This document shows positions 34,508 to 44,060 of a DNA stretch of 64,000 bases, piece by piece; the stretch's first letter is position 1; every line of letters starts with the position of its first letter. Where the stretch lies: contig NZ_JACHFM010000003.1 in NCBI RefSeq assembly GCF_014201905.1, positions 310,001-374,000 on the forward strand, in the 5' to 3' direction. This stretch comes from Amaricoccus macauensis (GTDB lineage Bacteria; Pseudomonadota; Alphaproteobacteria; Rhodobacterales; Rhodobacteraceae). The position numbers were made by a program, and so were the translations under genes. Below the pieces are notes generated by a model. That model saw only the letters and a program-made list of their open reading frames with translations, was not told where the DNA came from and made no database searches.

Positions 34508-35356
34508 ATGTCAACGCGACTTTCGCTGCGAGTCCAAGAGCAGATCGGACGACTGACCACGAGTGAACAGAAACTCGCGCAGGTGATTCTGCGTGATCCG
34601 GCGATCATTGAAACCCATTCCGCGACCGAGCTGGCGCGGCTCGCCGACGTCTCCAAGGCCACCGCGGCCCGCTTCTTCCGCACGCTCGGCTACAGCGATT
34701 TCGAGGAGGTGAAGCTTCAGGCCCGCGAAGAGCGCAACCGCACCCAGCCCTACAGCTATGCGGCCGGTGCGGGACAGCACGTGGCCCTGGGCCGGACCAT
34801 CGAGGAGCACATGGCGCTCGAGATCAACAATCTCTCGAGGACATTCGAGGAGCTGCTCCCCGACACCCTGCGCGCCGCGGTCCGGGCGATCGAGGCGGCG
34901 CCGCGGATGTGGTTCCTGCCCGGCGGCGATCACGCATGGTTTGCCGGTTACGGACGGCGGCTCTTCTCGCGGCTCCGGCCGGACGTCTTCCTGCTCGGAC
35001 AGGGCGAGCAGTCGCTGGCCGAGGACCTGGCGATGACCGGTCCGCGCGACCTGCTTCTCGTGCCGCTGCTCGGTCCGCAGCCGCGGACGGTGCGCCCGGT
35101 CCTGTCTCACGCGCGAACGACCAGGATGGCGGTGCTCGCGATCACCGACCACCTCAATCTGGCGCTGGCAAGAAAGTACGCCGCCCTGGCGATCCACTGT
35201 CATGGCGCACGGTTCGGTCCACTGCCGAGCGACACCAGCGCACTCAGCCTACTGAGGTTGCTCGCGGTGTCCTATGCCGGGCACGTCGGCGAGCCGGCCG
35301 CAACTCGCTTGGAGCTGATCGACAACATCGTCGAGGAGCTCGATTTGCTGGAGTAG
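34508..35356 (+). CDS. MurR/RpiR-family transcriptional regulator
   Basis: A 282-residue regulator with an N-terminal HTH_6 domain (residues 1-75; TSEQKLAQVILRDPAIIETH, then ARLADVSKATAARFFRTLGY) and a C-terminal SIS domain (about 125-255) that in this family binds phosphosugars or other effectors. The ATG at 34508 lies after GGAAGGG; an upstream in-frame start would add non-homologous sequence. It is divergent from the cyclo-ligase/ABC/adenine deaminase operon and most likely regulates it through the GTTTCA repeats. Its 3' end abuts a truncated lodB gene on the other strand. Confidence 0.85.
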   Translation: MSTRLSLRVQEQIGRLTTSEQKLAQVILRDPAIIETHSATELARLADVSKATAARFFRTLGYSDFEEVKLQAREERNRTQPYSYAAGAGQHVALGRTIEEHMALEINNLSRTFEELLPDTLRAAVRAIEAAPRMWFLPGGDHAWFAGYGRRLFSRLRPDVFLLGQGEQSLAEDLAMTGPRDLLLVPLLGPQPRTVRPVLSHARTTRMAVLAITDHLNLALARKYAALAIHCHGARFGPLPSDTSALSLLRLLAVSYAGHVGEPAATRLELIDNIVEELDLLE

Positions 35357-35776
35357 GCGCGGTGTGCGGGAGCCTCGGTCGGCGGCGTCAATGGTCCAGC
35401 CTTTCGGATCGGTGTCGTCGGTCTCTCCGAAGCGGACGCCGGACCGAATCGCGAGGCCGGCGAGAAGCTCGTCGAAGGCTGGTCGATCGACAGACCAGGC
35501 ACCCGAGAGGCTACGCATGTGATCGACGCAGTACGGTTCTCCGCCCCAGTCCACCCATCGGCCCGGGCAGGGCCTGGCCACGCCAGTGACGTCGTTCCGG
35601 CCGAGACCAAGCCGTTCCAGCACCGGGAGTGCCGCCCCCCCAAGCACGTCTATCCGGGCAGGACGCTGGCGGCACGCCGCCTTGAGGCTGACACGCCATC
35701 CGCGCTGCGCGAGCGCCAGAGCGGCGACAAGGCCCGCCGGCCCGTCGCCGATGATATGGGCGCTGCGCGCGCTCAA
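35357..35776 (-). pseudogene. lodB: LodB-like FAD-dependent oxidoreductase, N-terminal third only
   Basis: From the ATG at 35776 (overlapping the lodA stop as ATGA) the frame reads SARSAHIIGDGPAGLVAALA, the GxGPAG dinucleotide-binding motif, and goes on through AWSVDRPAFDELLAGLAIRS to about residue 140 (GWTIDAADRGS). After that it runs into the antisense of the RpiR gene and stops at 35249. LodB proteins are about 370 residues, so two thirds are missing. LodB is needed to make the cysteine tryptophylquinone cofactor of the LodA partner. The deletion junction with the rpiR-type gene is at about 35360. Confidence 0.75.
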
Positions 35777-37671
35777 TGCCCGAAGCGCATCCGGCGCATG
35801 GCGTCGCGCTCCGCCGGATCGGGGATGCCTCGCGGGTCTGCCGCCTCAGCGGCTGGCGTTTCCGCCTTCAGTCCACCGGGCGGAGCCGGCGGCAGCGTCT
35901 CTGCATAGATCGTTGGCGGAATGTCACGATCGCCTGCAAGGCCTTCGTATGCCTCGATCACTCCCATGCTTCCGAAGGCGTCGATCAACTGCTCGCCCCA
36001 GTTGCTCGTGCCGAGCCTGTAGAACCAGCTGCGTCGCTCGGCAAAGGCTTCCGAACGATCGGCGGCCGAACTGCCAGGCTCGATGGCTTTCAGATAGTTG
36101 GCATGCGACAGGACTGTGTTCGGCACCCGCGCCGGCCAGAAGCTGGGACCGTCCTCGAGAAGGTTGGTCAGGTAGCCCGACAGGCACCCGCCGGTATCGA
36201 TCTGCCACGGCACCAGCATCCACCGGGACAGCGAGCCGGGAGACTGCCCATGCAGCGGCCCGCCGGCCCCGAGTGCGATCCGCGTATCGAGCATGGGCCC
36301 GTAGTCCGGCTCGGGGTCCTGCCTGCGCCGGATGCGGAATCGTTCCGAATAGATCGACAGGTGACGCATCGGCCACGTCAGCTCAATTCCGGGGTGGAAA
36401 GCGTCCGCCACGCAGAAGTCGAGCGACGCGCGGTCAAGCGCGGCTGGCTGCAGCGCCAAGGGATACTCCCCGATGCTGGAAGGTGCAGGAACGGCGACGT
36501 CAGCGAGGAAATCTCCCCTCACCCACGCCTCCATCATGCGCAGCCGCTCTCCGCCGAGCGGGAGGAACTGGTTCGGGTCGGCGTTCTTCGGCGAGGCGTC
36601 GAATGAGTCGCCATAGAGCCATGGCCACGTGCCTGGCTCCGCGTCCAGCAGCCGATGTCCGGTCCGGGCGCCCCGGACCGTGCGAAACATGCTGAAGACC
36701 GCGCCGCGCAGCGGTTTGTGGACGTCCGGCTCGTCGTTTCGGCGAAGCCTGTCGAGGAGGGCCGGATTGGCGAAATCGAAGGGCGCGCCATGACCGAAGA
36801 CCGAGGCGAAGGCGGCATTGACCCATTGCAGTCCACTCAGGCGCGCGAAGATGGGCTGGATGTCCCGCGCGAAGGAGACCTGGGCGGGCCGCGGCAACCA
36901 TCCGTTTTCGACGTAGAGATCGACGAGGACATCGAAAAGCGTGCGCCACGACTTGAGGTCCGGTGCGTAGCTCGGAGGCGCGCTGACCACCCAGGCGCCC
37001 GTCACGGGCACCGGCTTTCCGTCGATGCGGACGACGGCGTCAACCGGCCCGTCCGCCATGTCGTCGTGCCAGCCGGCTGCATTGCCGAAGGCATCCTGTT
37101 CCTTGGCAACGTAAGGCGGCAGTCCGTCCGGCGAAGCCGAGACCCCGCGGCCCGGAAGGAAGCGCAGTCGCCCCTCCTCGCAGGTGGTGAGCTCGCCGAG
37201 ATAGACCCTGGAGCCCTTGAAGGCGCCGGTGTCGAAGGCATGCTCCCGCCGACCCCCCTGACCCTTACCCGAAATCGACCGGGGACCCGGGTCGATGACG
37301 AGGGCGCGACGGGCCCTCGGGTCCGTTACCTCCGGGTTTCGCCGGGAGACGACGGTTTCGCTGAGCGCAGGCAGATCCATTGCGTGGCGGAACTTGTACC
37401 AGGCGGCCTTGGTGTTGGCGACGTGGACGGTCCAGACGATTTCGGCGGAGTCAGCGGTCAGTTCCGCGACGACCGCACCAGCGGAATCGTATCCGTAGAT
37501 GCGAAACTCCACCGCCTCACGCTTCAGCTGTCCGCTCGGGTCATGGGAATTGCCTACGACGCGCAGCGCGGGCTCGGGGACCTGGGGCGCCAGCAGCCAG
37601 TCTTCGCTGCTTCCGACGCGGGCGATGCCGATCGCCGGATGGATCGCGGCCCGCACAATCTTCCCTGCCAC
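35773..37671 (-). CDS. lodA: LodA/GoxA-family cysteine tryptophylquinone-type oxidase
   Basis: A 632-residue protein of the LodA-like family, whose characterised members oxidise an amine of an amino acid (lysine 6-oxidase, glycine oxidase) with release of H2O2. Family landmarks are the N-terminal IVRAAIHPAIGIARVGSS, WTVHVANTKAAWYKF, the LDFCVADAFHPGIELTWPMR block (from Leu417) and SRWMLVPWQIDTGGC. Candidate cofactor residues are Cys496 in TGGC and Trp512 in SFWPARVP. There is no signal peptide. The gene seems intact, but the partner LodB is truncated, so the cofactor may not form unless another LodB exists elsewhere. The substrate is unknown. Confidence 0.82.
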   Translation of the reverse strand: MAGKIVRAAIHPAIGIARVGSSEDWLLAPQVPEPALRVVGNSHDPSGQLKREAVEFRIYGYDSAGAVVAELTADSAEIVWTVHVANTKAAWYKFRHAMDLPALSETVVSRRNPEVTDPRARRALVIDPGPRSISGKGQGGRREHAFDTGAFKGSRVYLGELTTCEEGRLRFLPGRGVSASPDGLPPYVAKEQDAFGNAAGWHDDMADGPVDAVVRIDGKPVPVTGAWVVSAPPSYAPDLKSWRTLFDVLVDLYVENGWLPRPAQVSFARDIQPIFARLSGLQWVNAAFASVFGHGAPFDFANPALLDRLRRNDEPDVHKPLRGAVFSMFRTVRGARTGHRLLDAEPGTWPWLYGDSFDASPKNADPNQFLPLGGERLRMMEAWVRGDFLADVAVPAPSSIGEYPLALQPAALDRASLDFCVADAFHPGIELTWPMRHLSIYSERFRIRRRQDPEPDYGPMLDTRIALGAGGPLHGQSPGSLSRWMLVPWQIDTGGCLSGYLTNLLEDGPSFWPARVPNTVLSHANYLKAIEPGSSAADRSEAFAERRSWFYRLGTSNWGEQLIDAFGSMGVIEAYEGLAGDRDIPPTIYAETLPPAPPGGLKAETPAAEAADPRGIPDPAERDAMRRMRFGH

Positions 37672-38121
37672 TTCCTCCTCCTCCGTTGCTTGTCGTCGAA
37701 CTCGCGGGGCTCGCTCTTCGCCCCGTGATCAAGTCGCCGTGATCAAGTCGCCGGGACACAGCCCGAACCGGACGCCTGCCGGGTGGCCGGCGTTCGGGAG
37801 CTGTAGCCCGGAACGATGTCGGCCGAGAGCACGGCGTCACTCCCGCGGGAGGCGCAACCGGGGACTCCGTTCGCGCCTGTGTGCCCCTTCGCTGTTCAGG
37901 CATCGGCAGACTCGAGAGGTCCTGAAGTGGGCCTGAGAGAAACCCGCAGGCGCATAGTCTGTATGCCGTGAGAAGAACGAAGAATGAAGAATGATGTGGA
38001 GCGAGAGTTGATCCGTTGGAGGGGATCACACTTACGCCAAACGGTACATCAGACCTGCTTGCAATGCGAGAGTTGATTGCCAGACTATCGCGCCTTGCGG
38101 TCGTGCGGCGTCCAGACCCTT
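37672..38121. other. Intergenic stretch with a short tandem repeat
   Basis: Upstream region of the LodA-like gene. A 14-bp unit CCGTGATCAAGTCG occurs twice in tandem at 37723-37750. No gene is seen in the remainder. Confidence 0.45.
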
Positions 38122-38523
38122 TCAGGTCATGCGCCCGGCAGCCAGAGTCGCGTCGCGCGGAAAGACGGCCATTGCCCGATGCGCACGTGCTCTCCCGGCG
38201 AAAGTGCTCTGCTGCGATCCTGCCGGGTGTGTCGGGACTGCGGGTGTTCGCAAGCAAGTATTGGTCTCCCACAAGCCATTGAGTCCGCTACTAATATCGA
38301 TCGGGCTCTCCAGCGTGACGTAGTTGAACTTGCGCTGGAGGAGGGCCACGTCCTCGGCAATGCTCTCGACACTGGCCTGATAGAGTCCACAAAGAAGCGA
38401 CACCGCCTCGTGCCACTCCTCGGTCAGCGGGTCGGGCACCTTGTCGAGCCTGTCGAGCGCGATCTTTGCCTCGACCGCCGATTCAGCCTCCTCGAACGCG
38501 CGAACAGCGATCGCAATGACGGC
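38122..38523 (-). pseudogene. Unrecognised gene remnant
   Basis: A minus-strand frame open from 38523 (just after a TGA) reads AIAVRAFEEAESAVEAKIAL, then LTEEWHEAVSLLCGLYQASV and SIAEDVALLQRKFNYVTLES, a protein-like, helix-rich pattern for about 75 residues. Beyond about 38298 the sequence becomes Arg/Pro-rich and unlike protein until the stop at 38122. No good start codon precedes the helical part. I do not recognise the family. It meets the 5' end of the glycine-rich remnant on the opposite strand, so both look like broken pieces joined by rearrangement. Confidence 0.4.
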
Positions 38524-39626
38524 TCAGTCGCCCATCCAGTACGATCGATTGCAGCTGCCGTCGCACTCCAGAAAGGCGCGGGCGGCGAGATCCTCGCGAC
38601 GACGGGCCTGTTCGATGGTCCGATCGCGCTGACCCCGGATACGATCCTGCGGGGAGGGTATTCCGCCGACTTCTCGACGGCATCTCCGTTGGGCGACAAG
38701 GTCTGGAACAGCGACGCCAGGGCGGCCGACGGCTACGCGACGATCGCGAGGGTCTTAAGCAACACCGGCGGTCGACTGAGCATCGTCGGCAACGCAGGAA
38801 ACGGCGACACGACGCTCGAGAACATCGTTGTGATTGGCCCAGACCGCGGGAGCGGTCCGCGCCCGGCGCTCGAGAAGGGAAGCCCCGACCAGCGGTCCAA
38901 CAACTACTGCGGTGTCGGCGCGGCCGGTGGCAAGGTGGAGTTTTATCAAACGGCGCGGCCGTGTCCCAGCTGCGTGCCGTTAGGTACGTACACCTGCGAT
39001 GGCGGCGAGGGATACAGCGGCGCGAGCGTCAGCGTCACACCTGGAACCGGGGAGACTTATACGATCCCCGGAGGCAGCGGCGGGAAGCCCGGCTTTTCAC
39101 TGTGCGGGGATAGACACAAGAATCCCGGCGACAACGCCGGCGCCGGAACAGGCGGCATGGTCGGCAAGCCTGGTGTCGCCGGCACCAGCGGGATCGCCAG
39201 CATCGCCGAGGTCGAGCGGGCCGGCGGGGCTTTGGTATGGACCGCCAGGCCGGGTGGCGCCGGCGGCACTGGTGGATGGGGAACGGCGGCGGCGGGAACC
39301 TGTACGCCCATTGGCCTCTTGGGTGCAACAATACATATCAGTTCGGACAGACCGGTGGGACAGGCTGCGGCGGCGACGGTAGCAACCTCGGTGCCGTCGG
39401 TGGCGGATCATTCGGCATCGTGCTGGAAAAGAGTGCCCCGAAAATGGACGGGACCGTCCACGTCGTCCACGGAGCGGGCGGCCGCGGTGCCGCTGGCGGC
39501 AACGGCGCGCAAGGCTCCGGAGTCGAGGAAGGTCCGTGCAGTGGCGGAACCGGCGGGGACGGCGGCCACTCCGGACTCCCCGGGAAAGCAAGCCCCAGCC
39601 AGAAACTCGAGGTGCGAGTCCGATAG
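38512..39626 (+). pseudogene. Secreted-type pectate-lyase-fold/glycine-rich protein, truncated and frameshifted
   Basis: From about 38512 the frame reads NDGSVAHPVRSIAAAVALQK, then ILATTGLFDGPIALTPDTIL and RGGYSADFSTASP, a pattern common at the start of right-handed beta-helix (DUF1565/pectate lyase-like) surface proteins. It then turns into long Gly-rich repeats (GGKVEFYQ, PGGSGGKPGF, GAGTGGMVGKPG). Near 39275 the frame shifts by one, and the Gly-rich part continues as GNGGGGNLYAHW, QTGGTGCGGDGSNLGAVGGG to the stop at 39626. The 5' end, including any signal peptide and start codon, is missing. Probably once a cell-surface or exported protein; now non-functional. Confidence 0.55.
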
Positions 39627-40050
39627 GGAGACAGGCCGGGTCGCTTCCCGCGTCGCCAGTGACTGACCGATTGCCCGTCGGCGGTCTGTGGAAACTCGCC
39701 CGGACCTCCGGCGTCTGCGGCGAGGCCGTGCGGGTCCGCGCCGCGCTTGCCAGAATTCGTCCTGGCTCGCCGAGCTGGGATCAGGAGTCAGGATCTGGAG
39801 CGCCTCGATGCCTGGGGTCTCCTGGGATCAGGAGGACGCGGCCGATCCGGACGGGAGACCCGCCATCTCGGCAGACGCTGACCCATGCATGAGCCGACTT
39901 CCACGCCGGAGCGGACCAGGTGCCCTCGCGGTAACCGAAGGCTTCCGAGAGGCGCCGGGCACGTCCCGTTCGAGAACTTCGCCGATGGCTTCCTCGAGGA
40001 GATCGAGCTGCCGATGCGTTCCCGTCGCCGTATCAAATCGGATACTGAAA
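39627..40050. other. Intergenic debris before the SDR remnant
   Basis: No frame with recognisable homology on either strand. It lies between two gene remnants near the tRNA end of the putative island. Confidence 0.45.
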
Positions 40051-40322
40051 ATGTCGAACGAACACACACATGACATCCCCGACCTGCTGAAAAACGAGGT
40101 GGCGGTGGTCACCGGAGCCGCGCAGGGCACGGCGCGGCGATCGCCCGTGGCCTCGCCCGCGCCGGCGCGCGCGTCGCCGCGGCGGACCGCGACGTCAAGA
40201 GACTCGGCGCAACCGTCGAGGCGATCCGGGCCGAGGGAGGCGAGATCGCGGCGTTCGGCCTCGACGTAACGGATCTGGCGGCGTCTGAATGGTTCGCCGA
40301 GGAGCCTGCACCACCGGCTTAA
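40051..40322 (+). pseudogene. SDR oxidoreductase, frameshifted N-terminal remnant
   Basis: Starts at the ATG at 40051 with DIPDLLKNEVAVVTGAAQG, the beginning of an SDR Rossmann fold. The frame is lost at about 40129, and continues in another frame as GAAIARGLARAGARVAAADR, then EAIRAEGGEIAAFGLDVTDL, up to a TAA at 40320-40322. The catalytic half is missing altogether. This is the third broken SDR gene of the putative island, and is the gene piece nearest to the tRNA. Confidence 0.7.
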
Positions 40323-40484
40323 TTCGGGCTTGCCGACAACGGATCGCGCGGCCGGGCCGAGCGGCGGGGCCTCGAGAACGCCCCGAGCCGTACACGGTGG
40401 CTGCATGCCGAGGGCCGGTCGGCCCGTCGGAAGCGGCACCACGGTGGCGGATCGAAGGTCTTCCGATCTGTTGTTTATCGGTGT

Positions 40485-40516
40485 GTCAGCGGAAAGCTTG
40501 GCTGGGGCGGGAGGAT
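40485..40516 (+). repeat. attachment-site-like repeat at the tRNA-Gln 3' end (right)
   Basis: Right copy of the 32-bp direct repeat described at 1983-2014. Bases 40499-40516 are the 3' end of the tRNA-Gln gene (CCA, acceptor strand, part of the T-arm); 40485-40498 lie just downstream of the tRNA. One mismatch to the left copy, at 40498. Confidence 0.65.
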
Positions 40517-40573
40517 TCGAACCTCCGAATGGCGGTACCAAAAACCGCTGCCTTACCGCTTGGCGACGCCCCA
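40499..40573 (-). tRNA. tRNA-Gln (anticodon TTG)
   Basis: The minus strand gives a full 75-base cloverleaf: acceptor TGGGGCG pairing with CGCCCCA, D-arm region GCCAAGCGGTAAGGC, anticodon stem GCGGT/ACCGC with loop TTTTGGT (anticodon TTG), and T-arm GGAGG-TTCGAAT-CCTCC, then discriminator G and an encoded CCA. It reads glutamine codons CAA/CAG. It appears intact, as expected when an element integrates at the 3' end and rebuilds it. Confidence 0.95.
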
Positions 40574-40744
40574 AGTGCGGTCTTCTTAGGCGTCACGGGA
40601 GGCGGCGGCAAGATCGGATGGGGGAGGAGCCGGTGGTCCGGCTCCGCGCCCGAGGCAGCGGAGACGAGCTTGCGGTTTCCCTTCGGCGGGGCCCTTGCTA
40701 TGGCGGGAGCGATGCGTTTCGGACGCGGCGGGAGACGGGAAGAA

Positions 40745-41374
40745 ATGGCTGAGGATGCGCCGGGTGGGCCACACTTCCGCTTCGAGTGCGAGGGGCCGGC
40801 TCCGGTCTGTGGCATCGACGAGGTCGGCCGGGGGCCCTGGGCCGGGCCGGTGGTTGCTGCGGCGGTGATCCTCGATCCCGCGGCGATCCCCGATGGCCTG
40901 AACGACAGCAAGCGGCTGAGCGCGCCGCGGCGCGTCGAACTCGCGGCGGTGCTCGCGGCCCGCGCGAGCGTGTCGGTCGGCATCGCGAGTGTCGCCGAGA
41001 TCGAGACCATGAACATCCTGCAAGCGAGCTTTCTCGCCATGCGCCGCGCAATCCTCGGGCTCGCGAGCCGCCCGGCGCTGGCGCTGGTCGATGGCAACAA
41101 GGCGCCTCCCGGCTTGCCGTGCGCCTGTCGGCCCGTCGTCGGAGGTGACGCGCTCGTGCTGTCGATTGCCGCCGCGTCGATCGTCGCCAAGGTGGCTCGC
41201 GACCGGATGATGGTGACTTTGGCGCAACAGTTCCCGGGCTACGGCTGGGAGACGAACATGGGATATGGCACGCGAGCCCATCAGGAGGGGCTCGCCCGAT
41301 TCGGTGTCACCCCACATCATCGGCGGTCGTTTCAGCCGATCCACAAGATGTTGTGTGAAACCGCTTCGGCTTGA
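40745..41374 (+). CDS. rnhB: Ribonuclease HII
   Basis: A 209-residue type 2 RNase H that removes misincorporated ribonucleotides and RNA-DNA hybrids. Conserved blocks are GIDEVGRGPWAGPVVAAAV (with the first catalytic Asp-Glu pair), LNDSKRLS, ALVDGNKAP (third acidic residue) and the SIAAASIVAKVARDRMM segment with its Asp, in the right order and spacing. Of several in-frame ATGs (40700, 40712, 40745) the one at 40745 has the best upstream GGGAAG and gives the usual length. It is followed by ccrM, a conserved arrangement in Rhodobacterales. Confidence 0.92.
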   Translation: MAEDAPGGPHFRFECEGPAPVCGIDEVGRGPWAGPVVAAAVILDPAAIPDGLNDSKRLSAPRRVELAAVLAARASVSVGIASVAEIETMNILQASFLAMRRAILGLASRPALALVDGNKAPPGLPCACRPVVGGDALVLSIAAASIVAKVARDRMMVTLAQQFPGYGWETNMGYGTRAHQEGLARFGVTPHHRRSFQPIHKMLCETASA

Positions 41375-41394
41375 GGTTCCTTCGATAAGTTGTT

Positions 41395-42593
<1,199 letters not shown>

Positions 42594-42641
42594 CGGCGCG
42601 GGCCTTGAGCCGGGCGGCGGGCGCCGTCCGTTCCCGGCGCC

Positions 42642-43442
42642 TCAGCCGCGCGTCTCGCGAGTGCGGCCGAGGTCAACGCCCGATCGCCGGTGCAGCATCA
42701 CCCGTTCGACCACTTCCCGCATCCCGAGCTGATGGTCGAACGCGCCGGTCTGCAGGAAGGTCATGACCTGCGCGATCACCAGCGGGTTGTTCATCAGGAA
42801 GGTGTGGGTCGCGGGCACGACGATGTGGTCGGCCATACCCGCGACCTTGGTGCTTTCGACGGAGACCATGCCGTCGTTGGGCCCGGGAATCATGCTTGAG
42901 AAAAGCGGATTGATCGACCGGTCCCCGGCGATCACCCCGAGGTCGAAGTGGACCGGTCCGAGGCGTTCGGGCACGGCATCGGCTCCGGTGCGCAACTCCT
43001 GTCCCGCCGGGCCGGCGATGCGGGAAAACAGCGCGAGGTTGCCGAGCGTGTCCGCGACCTCGGCGCCGTGGTTCGGGGGTGCCAGCATCACCACCCGCCC
43101 GAGGTTCTCCGGCCGGTGCCCCGCGAGCCAGGCCCTGACCAGAATGCCGCCCATGGAGTGCGTGACGAAGTTGATCCGGTCGCTTCCGCAGGCGGCGACC
43201 GAGTCCGAGACGTGGCCGAGCAGCGACTCGATCGACGTCTCCGTGGAGGGATAGCCGCGGTTTACCACCCGGTAGCCGCCGGCCGTCAGCATCTCCTCCA
43301 TGATCCAGAGCGAGTTCTCGCTTCTCCCGAGGCCGTGCATCAGCACGACGCACTGGCCAGCTCCGGGCAGCGGCCCCGTTGTGGGGAGATGCGGGCTGCA
43401 GGCTGCGAGGGCGAGAGCGAGGAGGGTGATGGCGCGAGGCAT
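42642..43442 (-). CDS. Alpha/beta-hydrolase lipoprotein (lipase/acylhydrolase-like)
   Basis: A 266-residue protein with a lipoprotein signal peptide ([12 protein letters not shown]; Cys15 would be lipidated), so it is probably anchored in a membrane facing the periplasm. The hydrolase fold has [10 protein letters not shown] with the oxyanion loop, the nucleophile elbow THSMGG, a late Asp in [10 protein letters not shown] and His in ATHTFLM. It resembles triacylglycerol-lipase-type or PGAP1-like acylhydrolases; the substrate is not predicted. It is convergent with ccrM. Confidence 0.78.
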   Translation of the reverse strand: MPRAITLLALALAACSPHLPTTGPLPGAGQCVVLMHGLGRSENSLWIMEEMLTAGGYRVVNRGYPSTETSIESLLGHVSDSVAACGSDRINFVTHSMGGILVRAWLAGHRPENLGRVVMLAPPNHGAEVADTLGNLALFSRIAGPAGQELRTGADAVPERLGPVHFDLGVIAGDRSINPLFSSMIPGPNDGMVSVESTKVAGMADHIVVPATHTFLMNNPLVIAQVMTFLQTGAFDHQLGMREVVERVMLHRRSGVDLGRTRETRG

Positions 43443-43517
43443 GTGGACAGAGATATCGTGAGTTGAGCGCGCCTTCCATGCTTCGCGTGGCCCTTTGACG
43501 CGCTGGAGGGAGGGGGA

Positions 43518-44060
43518 TCAGTTGCGCGCGGTTCGCATCCCGGCCAGCGCGTCCATCAGATCGCGATAGAGCGACTCACGTTCCCACGGGCTCAGGAACG
43601 CGCCGAGTTCGATCTCACGGCCATTGCCCTGCAGCGTCAGGTAGTTCTCCAGCCGGGCGTCGGGATCGAGGCGGACCCGCACCCAGAACGGGTTGGCGTG
43701 CCAGCTCAGGATCTGCCCGCGCGGCTCTCGCCGGACGACGGTGATGAGATCGCTCCAGAGTTTCAGTTCCTCGCTGAGGCGACCGTCCTGCTGATTCCGA
43801 CGGAGGGCGGCGTAGAGTGCCGCGAACGCGGCAATGAGGAACGGCAGCATTCCCCAGGCGACCTTGGTGCCGGCAAGGCCGATGAGGGGGGCGGCAAGTC
43901 CTGCGGCGAGCAGGGCCATCAGCCCGGTGCCCACGGCAGGGGTCAGCGAACGGTTCGGTCGCAGCGTAACCGCCATGAGCGGCGGATCCATGCGCTCGAA
44001 CGGACCGGGGGCAGGCGCTGGTGCGCCTGCCCCCGGTGCAAATCCGTCTTCGCGTGGCAT
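43518..44060 (-). CDS. DUF2244-family membrane protein
   Basis: A 180-residue protein with two adjacent membrane segments (about 45-60 and 68-86: AVGTGLMALLAAGLAAPLIG and WGMLPFLIAAFAALYAAL) followed by a soluble tail with WSDLITVVRREPRGQILSWH and GAFLSPWERESLY, as in the DUF2244 family. The start overlaps the ctaD stop (TGATG on the minus strand), so it is translationally coupled to cytochrome oxidase subunit I. The function is unknown; the coupling suggests a role with the oxidase, such as assembly. Confidence 0.8.
   Translation of the reverse strand: MPREDGFAPGAGAPAPAPGPFERMDPPLMAVTLRPNRSLTPAVGTGLMALLAAGLAAPLIGLAGTKVAWGMLPFLIAAFAALYAALRRNQQDGRLSEELKLWSDLITVVRREPRGQILSWHANPFWVRVRLDPDARLENYLTLQGNGREIELGAFLSPWERESLYRDLMDALAGMRTARN

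Larger units (their letters stand above)
1983..40516. mobile_element. Putative decayed genomic island at tRNA-Gln
   Basis: The boundaries are two direct copies of a 32-bp sequence (1983-2014 and 40485-40516), identical except for one base. The right copy covers the last 18 bases of an intact tRNA-Gln gene and 14 bases beyond its 3' end, which is the usual layout of a tRNA-targeted integration, with the island on the 3' side of the tRNA. The interior holds transport and catabolic modules and about ten broken genes, whereas the DNA to the right of the tRNA is compact and intact. No integrase or excisionase was found, so the element would be immobile or the repeat could have another origin. Confidence 0.5.

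Noticed and set aside
37723-37750. Tandem 14-bp repeat as an origin or regulator array
   Set aside because: Just two copies with no further units nearby; more likely a small slippage duplication.
2015-40484. Integrase, excisionase or recombinase gene for the putative island
   Set aside because: None of the frames on either strand shows tyrosine or serine recombinase motifs; only a 28-codon IS3 transposase scar was found.
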